A DNA stretch of 64,000 bases from NCBI RefSeq assembly GCF_004358095.2, contig NZ_SMZJ02000002.1:310001-374000 (forward strand), read 5' to 3'. Numbering within the stretch: position 1 is the stretch's first letter; each line of letters opens with the position of its first letter. Positions 27,978 to 37,000 of the stretch are shown here, piece by piece. The position numbers and the translations under genes were made by a program. This DNA comes from Seonamhaeicola sediminis (GTDB taxonomy: Bacteria; Bacteroidota; Bacteroidia; Flavobacteriales; Flavobacteriaceae). The notes below the pieces were generated by a model that saw only the letters and a list, made by a program, of their open reading frames with translations, searched no databases and was not told the DNA's origin.

Positions 27978-28022
27978 AAATAAGTACAATTTCGGAATTA
28001 AATTCAGAAATTGTACTTATTT
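27978..28022 (-). terminator. Long palindrome, probable terminator after ugd and a small gene
   Basis: A 45-nt inverted repeat: a 16-bp outer stem (27978-27993 with 28007-28022), one G/A mismatch, and a 5-bp inner stem around a single central A. It lies 17 bp past the stop of a 35-codon reading frame and about 185 bp past ugd. It lacks a GC-rich core and a pure T tract, so termination is probable rather than certain. Confidence 0.55.
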
Positions 28023-28039
28023 ATGTGTGTTACCAATGT

Positions 28040-28147
28040 CTAATTCATTTTAGCACACAGTTTTTTAGTCATTTTTTGAGATTCTTCAGAATCACACTTT
28101 CTATCATTGTAAAGATCCCCAGTTATCTGGAAACACAGCAATCCCAT
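28040..28147 (-). CDS. Possible small protein of 35 residues
   Basis: A reading frame too short for usual gene calling lies just after ugd on the same strand. It starts MGLLCFQITGDLYNDRKCDS and ends with a lysine-rich tail. It has a short hydrophobic start, then a charged region, with Cys at 5, 18 and 30. A palindrome follows 17 bp after its stop. No relative is recognised. It could equally be a gene remnant or chance. Confidence 0.3.
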   Translation of the reverse strand: MGLLCFQITGDLYNDRKCDSEESQKMTKKLCAKMN

Positions 28148-28206
28148 GAAAAGAAATTTCTAACAAAAAAAATGCTTCTACCTAAGCCTCAGGATCTCAA
28201 TAACAT

Positions 28207-29604
28207 TTATCCTTTACCAATTGTATAACATTCAAAACCTATGGTCTTCAAATACTCCATATCCAGAATACCACGACCATCAAAGATAAAGGCCGGTTTT
28301 TGCATATCATCGTAAATCTGTTGCCAATTATATGTTTTAAACTCATCCCATTCGGTCAGTACAGCAATAGCATGGGCATTTTCACAAACTTCATAAGGAT
28401 TATTATCAACTTTCAATAAAGCTCTATTTTCTTCTTCTGAACGTGAATTCAAATAATCTAAATCGGCATAAATACGCTCTTCTGTTACTTTAGGATCATA
28501 TACCGATATAAGTGCTTGTTCATTTAACAAATTGTTGGCTACCTTGATTGCCGCCGATTCTCTGGTATCATTGGTGTCTTTCTTAAATGCCCATCCTAAA
28601 AACGTTATTTTTTTACCAGAAACCGTATTGTATAGTGTACTTACTATTTTATTAGAAAATCTGTTTTTTTGATGTTCATTAATTAAAATGACCTGCTCCC
28701 AATAATCAGCTACTTCATTTAAACCATAACTCTTGGCTATATACACAAGGTTTAAAATATCTTTTTGAAAACAAGAACCGCCAAAACCAACTGAGGCATT
28801 CAAAAATTTAGGGCCTATTCTACTATCCATACCAATGGCTTTTGCGACTTCATTTACATCTGCTCCTGTTTTTTCACAAAGCTCTGAAATTGAATTTATT
28901 GATGATACTCGTTGCGCTAAAAAAGCATTAGCCGTTAATTTAGACAATTCTGAAGACCAAACTTTGGTAGTTAAAATTCTTTCCTTTGGAACCCAATTGG
29001 CATATATATCTACTAAAGCATCTATTGCTTCATTACCATCATTAGACCCTACATCACCCCCAATCAACACACGGTCTGGATTTAATAAATCTTGAACAGC
29101 GGTTCCTTCTGCCAAAAACTCAGGATTTGATAGTATTTGGAAGTTTACCCCATTACCTGTATTATCTAAAATACTCTTTAATGCCTCAGCGGTTCTCACT
29201 GGAAGTGTAGATTTTTCAACAATAATTTTATCTTGTTTGGCCACTTTAGCTATTTGGCGTGCACATAATTCAATATATTTTAAATCTGCCGCCATACCTT
29301 TTCCTTTACCATAAGTTTTAGTGGGCGTATTTACAGATATAAAAATCATCTCAGCTTCATCTATAGCCCTTTCAATGTCCGTTGAGAAGAAAAGATTTTC
29401 TCCTCTTGTTTTATTAACTATTTCTGCTAGACTTGGCTCAAAAACAGGCAGGTTTTCTAAATTTTTATCGTTCCATGCATTAATTCTCTCTGGATTAATA
29501 TCGACAACTGTTATGATGATTTGTGGGCATTGCTTCGCTATAACAGCCATGGTAGGGCCACCTACGTAGCCTGCACCTATACAGCAAATATTTTTTATTT
29601 TCAT
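28207..29604 (-). CDS. ugd: UDP-glucose 6-dehydrogenase (animal-type)
   Basis: It oxidises UDP-glucose to UDP-glucuronate with two NAD+. The 465-residue sequence has [14 protein letters not shown] (10-23), the [21 protein letters not shown] segment and catalytic Cys278 in [10 protein letters not shown]. Its length and wording are closer to the animal UGDH form than to short bacterial Ugd enzymes (about 390 residues); such long forms also occur in Bacteroidota. The product supplies the UDP-xylose synthase downstream. It follows the PglF-like gene by 25 bp and is the last large gene of the long operon. Confidence 0.95.
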   Translation of the reverse strand: MKIKNICCIGAGYVGGPTMAVIAKQCPQIIITVVDINPERINAWNDKNLENLPVFEPSLAEIVNKTRGENLFFSTDIERAIDEAEMIFISVNTPTKTYGKGKGMAADLKYIELCARQIAKVAKQDKIIVEKSTLPVRTAEALKSILDNTGNGVNFQILSNPEFLAEGTAVQDLLNPDRVLIGGDVGSNDGNEAIDALVDIYANWVPKERILTTKVWSSELSKLTANAFLAQRVSSINSISELCEKTGADVNEVAKAIGMDSRIGPKFLNASVGFGGSCFQKDILNLVYIAKSYGLNEVADYWEQVILINEHQKNRFSNKIVSTLYNTVSGKKITFLGWAFKKDTNDTRESAAIKVANNLLNEQALISVYDPKVTEERIYADLDYLNSRSEEENRALLKVDNNPYEVCENAHAIAVLTEWDEFKTYNWQQIYDDMQKPAFIFDGRGILDMEYLKTIGFECYTIGKG

Positions 29605-29629
29605 TTATTATGTATATCAGTATATGATT

Positions 29630-31582
29630 TTAAACTTGTTCTTTGGAATCCAAAATTTCATATTCGGAATTTAGACTTATATATTCTGGAACAAGTTCTT
29701 TTAACTTTTTTATGATTTCAGTAATCTCATTCTTGTTAGATGAACTAACAATTTTTTTAATACTTTCATTAACAAATTTATAATCATCACTATTCTCTTT
29801 AACAATCATAATTTTTTCGTGATATGTAGGTAAGGTTATTGACTTATCATTGAGCAGTTCTTCATATAACTTTTCCCCAGGTCGCAGGCCAATCGACTTT
29901 ATTTCCATTGTCTTATTAGGAATAAACCCTGCTAACCTTATCATTTTGTGAGCCAAATCCAATATTTTAACTGCTTTTCCCATATCAAAAATAAATATCT
30001 CTCCACCAGAGCCCATACTACTTGCTTCCATTACTAATTGACAAGCCTCAGGAATAGTCATAAAATATCTTATAATATCAGGATGCGTTATTGTTACAGG
30101 GCCTCCAGAAGCTATCTGTTCTTTAAATAATGGAACTACGGACCCGTTAGAACCTAAAACATTGCCAAATCTTGTAGTTATGAATTTAGTACAATTCTCT
30201 TTACTCTTTAACGAATTATATAATGATTGAACATACATTTCTGCTGCTCTTTTAGTAGCACCCATAACATTGCTAGGATTAACTGCTTTATCAGTAGAGA
30301 TCATAATAAACCTATCAACATTATACTTAACTGATAAATCAGCCAAATTTTTAGACCCTTGTATGTTTGTGCTTACGGCCTCGGTAGGATTATTTTCCAT
30401 TAAAGGGACATGTTTATATGCAGCACAATGATAAATAATCTCAGGATGGTATTCTTTAAAAATAAACTCTAAAGCTTTCTTATTCCTAATATCGGAAACC
30501 AAAGGAACGAATTCAATATTATCAAATTTCTTTGTAAACTGTAATGTTAAATTATGTAATGCTGATTCGGCTTGTTCTACAACCAACAAGCATTTTGGCT
30601 TGAAACGCCCTAATTGGTTAACAATTTCAGCTCCAATCGAACCAGCTCCTCCAGTAACAAGAATAGTTCTTCCTTTTATAATATTTAAAATATTTATATT
30701 ATTTATTTCAATAGGTTTACGCCCTAAGAGATCTTCAATCTGAATGTTTCTAATTGTATCATTAACTCCACTATTCAAATCAATTTCAGATATCGAAGGA
30801 GCTCTATAAATCTTAATATTATAATCAAGACATTCTTCTATACTTTTAGTATATATATTATTCTTTAAATCATCTTCGAGTACAATAATCCCAGTAGCAT
30901 TATTAGCTCTAACTAAAACATGTACCTTTTTAGTAATATGTAAAATAGGAATTCCTAAAACCTGTTTTTTACTATTCAATTCATCATAATCAAGGAAGCC
31001 AACAACTTTAAAACGTTTAGGTAATTCATTTTCAATTGCTACAGCAAGAGAAATCGCACCTTGAGAAACTCCTAAAATAAAAACCTTTTCAAAATTAGGG
31101 TGTTCTTCAATTATAAAAAGAGCATAAATCTGTTTTATCAATAACCTATAAAGCAAAAGACCACAAAAAAGACCTAAAGAAAAAATAATTAAAAAGACAG
31201 GGGAAAAGAACACCTTACCAGTAAGCTTACTGCTAACAGCATTAATAATTAGAAGCGTGATTGCAGAAAATAAAGAAGAAAAAAACAATTTGGCTGCATC
31301 TACATAGCTGGAATGCCTAATAATTCCAACATATGTCTTGAATATTACAAAGAATAAGGCAGTTACAACTTCAACTAAAATTAGTAGATATAAAAACTCC
31401 TTATTAGCAAAAGAAGAAGTAAAATTAGATTCAATAAAAGAGGTCAGAAATAAAACGACAAGAACAACTTGAGCATCCCACCATAAAACAATCCACCTAG
31501 ATAAGTACCCTACATCCTCAATTCCAAGCTTAAAAAGTGTGTTTTTTAATACAAGTTTTATTAGTTCCTTCAATCTATTCAT
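29630..31582 (-). CDS. PglF/FlaA1-like UDP-GlcNAc 4,6-dehydratase, membrane form
   Basis: A 650-residue enzyme with four N-terminal transmembrane segments (about 30-150), a first Rossmann domain (EKVFILGVSQGAISLA) and a C-terminal dehydratase domain with TGGAGSIG (310-317). The active site reads STDK (429-432), and a Met replaces the usual Tyr of the YxxxK motif in VMGATKR (439-445). Both are typical of PglF and WbpM. It would give UDP-4-keto-6-deoxy-GlcNAc, the substrate for the aminotransferase encoded just upstream. It is the first step of a UDP-diacetylbacillosamine pathway. Confidence 0.92.
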   Translation of the reverse strand: MNRLKELIKLVLKNTLFKLGIEDVGYLSRWIVLWWDAQVVLVVLFLTSFIESNFTSSFANKEFLYLLILVEVVTALFFVIFKTYVGIIRHSSYVDAAKLFFSSLFSAITLLIINAVSSKLTGKVFFSPVFLIIFSLGLFCGLLLYRLLIKQIYALFIIEEHPNFEKVFILGVSQGAISLAVAIENELPKRFKVVGFLDYDELNSKKQVLGIPILHITKKVHVLVRANNATGIIVLEDDLKNNIYTKSIEECLDYNIKIYRAPSISEIDLNSGVNDTIRNIQIEDLLGRKPIEINNINILNIIKGRTILVTGGAGSIGAEIVNQLGRFKPKCLLVVEQAESALHNLTLQFTKKFDNIEFVPLVSDIRNKKALEFIFKEYHPEIIYHCAAYKHVPLMENNPTEAVSTNIQGSKNLADLSVKYNVDRFIMISTDKAVNPSNVMGATKRAAEMYVQSLYNSLKSKENCTKFITTRFGNVLGSNGSVVPLFKEQIASGGPVTITHPDIIRYFMTIPEACQLVMEASSMGSGGEIFIFDMGKAVKILDLAHKMIRLAGFIPNKTMEIKSIGLRPGEKLYEELLNDKSITLPTYHEKIMIVKENSDDYKFVNESIKKIVSSSNKNEITEIIKKLKELVPEYISLNSEYEILDSKEQV

Positions 31583-31618
31583 CTAAACCCAATCAATTAA
31601 TTAATAACTTTTACAAAT

Positions 31619-32755
31619 TTAATGATTTATAAAATCTAAAATCGTTTTTCTTATAAATGCTTTATCTTTTGAAGAGAGATTGGAACCAGAAGGTAAACAT
31701 AGGCCCTTTTTAAAAAGATTTTCACTTACCTTATCTCCATAATAAGGATAACTTTCAAAAACGGGCTGTAAATGCATTGGTTTCCATAAAGGTCTAGATT
31801 CAATATTATTTTTTAACAACTCTAATCTCAAATCCTCTCTATCAAAACCTGCTTTTTCTTTGTTTACTAATATACAAGTTAACCAATGGTTTGAAAAATA
31901 ATCTTCGGTTGGTTCTTTAAATACTGTAATACCTTTGATGTCTTTAAAAAGTTCCTTATAAAACTGATTGTTTTGCCTTCTTAATGCTACATACTTATCC
32001 AATACCTCCATTTGACCCCTTCCAATACCAGCCAGCACATTGCTCATTCTATAATTATAGCCTATTTCACTATGCTGATAATGGGGCCCTTCATCCCTTG
32101 CCTGAGTAGCCAAAAAAACTGTTTTGGCCTTATCTTTTTCAGTCTTACAGACTAAAGCACCACCTCCTGAAGTCGTAATGATTTTATTGCCATTAAAAGA
32201 TAAAATTCCAAAATCTCCGAACGTACCACACTTTTGGTCATTATAAACTGACCCTAAAGCTTCGGCTGCATCTTCTATTAAAGTGATTCCATATTTTTGA
32301 GCAACAGCGATGATTTCATCCATTTTAGTAGGCATACCATACAAATGCACAACAATAATAGCCTTTGGTTTTTTGCCTTTGGACATTCTATCTTTTATAG
32401 CTTCCTCTAAAAACTCTGGAGACATGTTCCAAGTATCTGGCTCACTATCTACAAAAATAGGTGTTGCTCCTTGGTACACTATCGGATTGGCAGAAGCCGA
32501 AAAGGTCATGCTTTGGCAAATCACCTGATCTCCAGCAGAAACCCCAGACATAATTAGTGCTAAATGTAAGGCTGCTGTTCCAGATGATAAACAAGCGACT
32601 TTTGTGTTTAGTTCTAAATACGATTCTAAATCTTGTTCAAAGCCATTAACATTGGGGCCTAATGGTGCTACCCAATTAGTATTAAATGCCTCATGTATAT
32701 ATTTTTGTTCTTCTCCTCCCATATGAGGAGAGGATAACCATATTTTATTGTTCAT
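31619..32755 (-). CDS. PglE-like sugar aminotransferase
   Basis: A 378-residue DegT/DnrJ/EryC1 enzyme. The PLP-binding lysine is Lys191 in SFNGNKIITTSGGG, preceded by the cofactor-binding IEDAAEALG (160-168). The GGEEQKYIHEAFNTNWVAPLGPNV N-terminus is shared with PglE-type aminotransferases, which aminate C4 of UDP-4-keto-6-deoxy-GlcNAc using glutamate. It overlaps the acetyltransferase gene by 11 bp, and the dehydratase follows after 36 bp, so the three act as one module. Confidence 0.92.
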   Translation of the reverse strand: MNNKIWLSSPHMGGEEQKYIHEAFNTNWVAPLGPNVNGFEQDLESYLELNTKVACLSSGTAALHLALIMSGVSAGDQVICQSMTFSASANPIVYQGATPIFVDSEPDTWNMSPEFLEEAIKDRMSKGKKPKAIIVVHLYGMPTKMDEIIAVAQKYGITLIEDAAEALGSVYNDQKCGTFGDFGILSFNGNKIITTSGGGALVCKTEKDKAKTVFLATQARDEGPHYQHSEIGYNYRMSNVLAGIGRGQMEVLDKYVALRRQNNQFYKELFKDIKGITVFKEPTEDYFSNHWLTCILVNKEKAGFDREDLRLELLKNNIESRPLWKPMHLQPVFESYPYYGDKVSENLFKKGLCLPSGSNLSSKDKAFIRKTILDFINH

Positions 32756-33356
32756 TATATTTAATTATTTTACCTGGGTTTCCTACTACCGTTGCAAAAT
32801 CAGGAACATCTTCAATTATTACCGCTCCTGCTCCAATTATACTCCACTTACCTATTTTAGTTCCTTGTTTAACAACAGTATTAGCACCTATCATACTTCC
32901 TTCTCCAATTGTAACGTTACCTGTAATCGTCGCGTTTGGCGAAATATGCACAAAATCTTCTATGTAGCAGTCATGCTCAACAACTGCTGCGGTATTTATG
33001 ATACAGTGATTACCAATGCTCGCTTCTGCATTAATAACAGCATTAGCCATTACAACAGTCCCTAAACCAATTTCACTATATTTAGAAACAATACTTAAAT
33101 TGTGACAAGATTTAAAAAAATCTTGCTTAATTCTTTGTACTACCAGCTTCCTTAAGCTATTATCCCCAATTGACACCAAAAACTTTGAATCATTAGAAAA
33201 CTCATTATGCTTCTCGTATTGTCCCAAGTACGGAATATCCAAAAAAGAATTCTTGTTGGTATCATCATCAAAAATACCTCCTAACGTGTCATTATTGGAA
33301 TTGATTACATCTAAAACAACTTTAGCATGACCACTTGCACCAAATAAATATTTCAT
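32745..33356 (-). CDS. PglD-like sugar acetyltransferase
   Basis: A 203-residue protein with an N-terminal Rossmann-like part (GASGHAKVV, 6-14, the PglD UDP-binding loop) and a left-handed beta-helix of hexapeptide repeats (about 95-190). The catalytic base is likely His128 in VEHDC, matching His125 of Campylobacter PglD. It acetylates the C4 amine with acetyl-CoA, completing UDP-N,N'-diacetylbacillosamine. It overlaps the PglC-like gene by one base. Confidence 0.92.
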   Translation of the reverse strand: MKYLFGASGHAKVVLDVINSNNDTLGGIFDDDTNKNSFLDIPYLGQYEKHNEFSNDSKFLVSIGDNSLRKLVVQRIKQDFFKSCHNLSIVSKYSEIGLGTVVMANAVINAEASIGNHCIINTAAVVEHDCYIEDFVHISPNATITGNVTIGEGSMIGANTVVKQGTKIGKWSIIGAGAVIIEDVPDFATVVGNPGKIIKYNEQ

Positions 33357-33961
33357 TAGTTACTTCCGTTAAATTTTATTGTAGTTGCTTGATTATTTGT
33401 ATTAATACCTTCTGATTTAAAAACCTTAATAATGGTTTGTAAAATGATTTTAACATCCAATAAAAATGAAATATTCTCAACATACCACGTATCATATTCA
33501 AATTTTTTTGTCCAGCTTATCGCATTTCTTCCATTAACTTGCGCCCAACCTGTGATACCAGGTTTTACGATGTGTCTTTTTTTCTGTTGGTTATTATAAA
33601 GGGATAGATACTCAGGAAGTAAAGGCCTTGGCCCAACCAAACTCATATCTCCTTTAAGTACATTTATGAGTTGAGGCAATTCATCTAATGATGTTTTTCT
33701 AATTAATCTTCCCAAATTTGTTAATCGCTTTGCATCTGGCAATAAATTTCCATTTATATCTTTTTTATCGTTCATGGTTTTAAACTTTATTACCTTAAAA
33801 ATTCGTTCTTTTTTTCCTGGCCTACTTTGAAAGAAAAAAACCGAGCCAGAATTATTGAAATACAAGATAACTATTAATAGGAAAATAATAGGACTAAACA
33901 AACACAACATAATGAATGCAGACACACTATCAATTATATTCTTTAAAAAAAACTTATACAC
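33356..33961 (-). CDS. PglC-like phosphoglycosyl transferase
   Basis: A short, monotopic initiating enzyme of 201 residues. It has one N-terminal re-entrant hydrophobic helix (about 12-34), the catalytic dyad Asp93-Glu94 in SLDELPQ, MSLVGPRPLLPEYL and HIVKPGITGWAQVNGR. This is the PglC size class, which moves diacetylbacillosamine-1-phosphate onto undecaprenyl phosphate. Its neighbours supply that very substrate. It overlaps the downstream and upstream genes by 1 and 8 bp. With the long enzyme at 25236-26645 the locus has two initiating enzymes. Confidence 0.92.
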   Translation of the reverse strand: MYKFFLKNIIDSVSAFIMLCLFSPIIFLLIVILYFNNSGSVFFFQSRPGKKERIFKVIKFKTMNDKKDINGNLLPDAKRLTNLGRLIRKTSLDELPQLINVLKGDMSLVGPRPLLPEYLSLYNNQQKKRHIVKPGITGWAQVNGRNAISWTKKFEYDTWYVENISFLLDVKIILQTIIKVFKSEGINTNNQATTIKFNGSN

Positions 33962-35111
33962 TCTGTACTTCTTTATACTCTTTTAACAAACTATTAAGAT
34001 AATAAGGGCGATTATATTTATCTACAATGGCTTGCCTTGAATTAGCTTTAATTCTATCATACTTCTGTTTATCTAGAAAATATGATTCCATTTCAGCAAG
34101 CAATTCTTCTATATTTTTAACTTTTACTACACTTCCATTAACATTATGAGTTATAATTTCATTACACCCATTAATGTCTGAAACAATACTAGGTAAACTC
34201 ATTGCCCCAGCTTGCATAACAACATTAGGAAAACCTTCTCTATAGCTTGGAAACACTAATACATTAGAGATAGCAAAATATGGGCGCACATCTCTTTTAT
34301 AACCAGTAGTGATAATGTTTTTATTATCCTTAATTATTTGTCTTGATTCTATTTCAATTGGATCAAGTTCGTCTTCAAAAGGACCAACTAGCAATAACTT
34401 TATATTACTGTATTTCTCATATAAAACCTTAAAAGACTCAAGAATTTCATTTATGCCCTTATCCCTCACTATTCTTCCTACAAAAATATATACGAAGTCT
34501 TTAGGTGTAATGTTTAATCTTTTTCTTAAATCATCTAAAACCCTGTTTTGTATTGAATCTATATTAAAATAATCTGTATTGATACCATTAGAACTGCCAT
34601 TTCCAATGACCTTTAATTTGAGCCCTGAAGATAGAATTTGGTCTTCTATGATTTTCTTCAAACCAAACGAATTTGGATAAACCCTTTTGGCACAAGAATA
34701 AGTAAGCTTTTCAATATAAACCAATAACCTTCTCTTAAAACCCATGGTCTCTAACAACGGTAACCCTGCTACAGTATGCAACCTTATGGGAACATTAGCA
34801 ATTCTAGCTGCCAACATACCTATTAAACCTGCCTTTGGCGTATGAGTATGAACTATAAAAGGTTTTGTTTTTATTAAATACCTTATGAGCTTAAATAAAG
34901 CTCGTAAGTCCTTTATAGGTGTGATTTTTCTAGTTAATTCTACATTGAAAACATTTACTCCTTCTTTTTCTCCAACCTTTTTTAAGTAATCAATATCTGA
35001 GGATATTGCCGTAACCTCATAATGGTTATTCATAAATCTTAATTGATCTTCCAGTAGCTTATCTAAAGATAATGGAACCGTAGTTATCCTAACTAGTTTT
35101 CTTTTATTCAA
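33954..35111 (-). CDS. Glycosyltransferase family 4 (PglA-like)
   Basis: A 385-residue GT-B transferase with KLVRITTVPLSLDKLLEDQLRFM at the start and HTHTPKAGLIGMLAARIANVPIRLHTVAGLP (about 93-123). The donor region holds FVGRIVRDKGINEILE and PSYREGFPNVVMQAGAMSLPSI, an E-x7-E-type site in altered form. PglA and related enzymes add the second sugar (GalNAc) to lipid-linked bacillosamine. Position next to the PglC-like gene, with 8-bp overlap, supports that role; the sugar itself is inferred. Confidence 0.87.
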   Translation of the reverse strand: MNKRKLVRITTVPLSLDKLLEDQLRFMNNHYEVTAISSDIDYLKKVGEKEGVNVFNVELTRKITPIKDLRALFKLIRYLIKTKPFIVHTHTPKAGLIGMLAARIANVPIRLHTVAGLPLLETMGFKRRLLVYIEKLTYSCAKRVYPNSFGLKKIIEDQILSSGLKLKVIGNGSSNGINTDYFNIDSIQNRVLDDLRKRLNITPKDFVYIFVGRIVRDKGINEILESFKVLYEKYSNIKLLLVGPFEDELDPIEIESRQIIKDNKNIITTGYKRDVRPYFAISNVLVFPSYREGFPNVVMQAGAMSLPSIVSDINGCNEIITHNVNGSVVKVKNIEELLAEMESYFLDKQKYDRIKANSRQAIVDKYNRPYYLNSLLKEYKEVQSV

Positions 35112-36234
35112 GCTGTTTTTCTGTTTTTTGAATATAAAACAAAAATATAAATATAAACATATAAGGTATAAACATTACACGCATTCTTGATGCTAATCCT
35201 AGATTGTACATATAAATACTATAAAAAAGAACACAAAAAACTACTGTAGCCAATATATAAATATGTTTCTTTATAAAGTTAATTGTCCTACTCTTTGTAA
35301 ATGCATGATATATAAATCGGATGAAGACAATCATTACAATTAAATTTTCAAAAGAAATATAATGTTGATAAATACTTTTAGCATCAACAAACATGGGCCT
35401 AAACAACACCAAAAAGAATCTCTCAAAATAATTAGACCCTTGTAAATCTATTGATGAATTACCAGCATTTTGACTGTATTGTACCAATTTATTGAAGTTT
35501 GTTTTAAATTGTTGAAGATTCAAATTATTAAGCTTTAAAAAATCCAACAAAATTGGTGTGGCTACTAGAACAATTATTAAACCCCATATTAGGGTTTTAA
35601 CTTTTTGTTTACTGGATGTATTATAGTTTAAAAAATAATGAATAAAATAAGCCCCTATCAAGATAACAAACAAGTAGGGTCTGACAAAGAATATTATACA
35701 CACCAAAAATAAACTTATTAACGACGCCTTTTGATTTTTGAACACATCAAGAAATATAACACTCATTGCATAAAATATAATAGCCTCTTTAGTAAAACCC
35801 GCCGTCCAGAAATGAAGCGAGGGCAATAGTAAAACAAATAGCATTATATAATTGGCATAGGTGCTCTGGATATTGTTACGCTTAAAAAAATATAAGTAAT
35901 TGCAGTAGCCTAAAAAACTAATGGTGCTGAAAAGTATAGATACGTTTAAATAGCTAATACCAATCTTTGCGAAAGGGTATGCTATAATAGACATGAGTTG
36001 GCTACCGTAAGGTTTAAATTCAAAGATACTTTGGGCTTCCAATGCATTTTGATAGAATAAAAAAGAATCTTTTTGATTCTCTATACTGGTTTGGTAATAA
36101 AATATTATAGCCGCAATATGAACTAATAATATTAGGATATAGGACAACTTTTGAGCTAGAGTCTTAAAACTTCTAATTTTTTGGAACAAATAACAGTATA
36201 ACGCAATAAATATCACATAGAGCAACTCATTCAT
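35104..36234 (-). CDS. Polytopic membrane protein, possible EpsG/Wzy-like polymerase
   Basis: The 376-residue protein has about ten transmembrane segments with a large loop around residues 230-270. It includes FYQNALEAQSIFEFKPYGSQLMSIIAYPFAKIG and LLPSLHFWTAGFTKEAIIFYAM, a pattern like EpsG or other glycan polymerases that read FWxGxxKE-type loops. No firm family assignment is possible by eye. It could be a polymerase, an acyltransferase or a transferase of the multi-pass class. It is translationally coupled to the PglA-like gene by an 8-bp overlap. Confidence 0.6.
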   Translation of the reverse strand: MNELLYVIFIALYCYLFQKIRSFKTLAQKLSYILILLVHIAAIIFYYQTSIENQKDSFLFYQNALEAQSIFEFKPYGSQLMSIIAYPFAKIGISYLNVSILFSTISFLGYCNYLYFFKRNNIQSTYANYIMLFVLLLPSLHFWTAGFTKEAIIFYAMSVIFLDVFKNQKASLISLFLVCIIFFVRPYLFVILIGAYFIHYFLNYNTSSKQKVKTLIWGLIIVLVATPILLDFLKLNNLNLQQFKTNFNKLVQYSQNAGNSSIDLQGSNYFERFFLVLFRPMFVDAKSIYQHYISFENLIVMIVFIRFIYHAFTKSRTINFIKKHIYILATVVFCVLFYSIYMYNLGLASRMRVMFIPYMFIFIFLFYIQKTEKQLE

Positions 36235-36238
36235 AATA

Positions 36239-37000
36239 CTATTTTATTCCCTTAAAAACCCTGTAGTATAAATACTGACTTATTGTTGGATGATACCATA
36301 ATTTACTTATTTCATTATTCTTATACGTATTAAAAGTCTTGTTTTCAAGACTTTTAATAGCATTTTTCATTAATACTATCCCTTTAACTAATTGTAATAA
36401 TGGATAAGTAGTAAAATTATCATTAATTGTGACATCAATTGAATCTTGACCATAAATATCCCCCGTGTCAATTCCTTCATCTATTTTGTGTACAGTAACA
36501 CCGCAATTGAATTTATCGTTACTTACAAGAGCCCAGTATCCCCCATGCACTCCTCTATATTTTGGTGTAATCCCTACATGAGTATTTAAAAAAACAGCAT
36601 TCGTACATGAGAGAACTTTTTTACTAATGATTCTGGTACCATTTACTATAATAACATCTGGATTAAGATCTTTAATTAATTGAATTGTAGAAATGTTATT
36701 GACAGATTCAACTTCGGTAAAAATATTAGAATTAGAAATGCTATCTTTTAAATTGTTCTGGACTTTAATAGCCTTTCGTCTTCTTTTAGAAAGTATTCTT
36801 AAAACCTTGACTACTATAACTTGAAATAGAAGTTGATCTACAACTTTTAAAACGCCCAATCTTCTGATTCTTCGTTTTATTAGGGATATTTTAGGAACAG
36901 GTTTTTCGATAATTACCCTTAATATTTTAAATTCTTCTTTTAATGCATTATACATTATTCTTGAAGATTCACCATCTTGAATTAGCATTATTATTTTCAT
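36239..37000 (-). CDS. Formyltransferase-family sugar enzyme
   Basis: A 253-residue protein with the N10-formyl-tetrahydrofolate transferase fold. The catalytic triad is recognisable: Asn139 and His141 in FLNTHVGITPKYRG, and Asp178 in DEGIDTGDIYG. The first 110 residues are basic and unlike GAR transformylase, which suggests a nucleotide-sugar or glycan acceptor as in VioF or WlaRD. It overlaps the preceding deacetylase gene by 4 bp (ATGA), so the two are tightly coupled. An N-formyl amino sugar in the polymer is the inferred product. Confidence 0.82.
   Translation of the reverse strand: MKIIMLIQDGESSRIMYNALKEEFKILRVIIEKPVPKISLIKRRIRRLGVLKVVDQLLFQVIVVKVLRILSKRRRKAIKVQNNLKDSISNSNIFTEVESVNNISTIQLIKDLNPDVIIVNGTRIISKKVLSCTNAVFLNTHVGITPKYRGVHGGYWALVSNDKFNCGVTVHKIDEGIDTGDIYGQDSIDVTINDNFTTYPLLQLVKGIVLMKNAIKSLENKTFNTYKNNEISKLWYHPTISQYLYYRVFKGIK

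Noticed and set aside
28025-28228. Plus-strand open frame of 67 codons in the long intergenic gap
   Set aside because: It crosses the palindrome and the end of ugd, has no recognisable protein character, and the opposite strand offers a better small frame.
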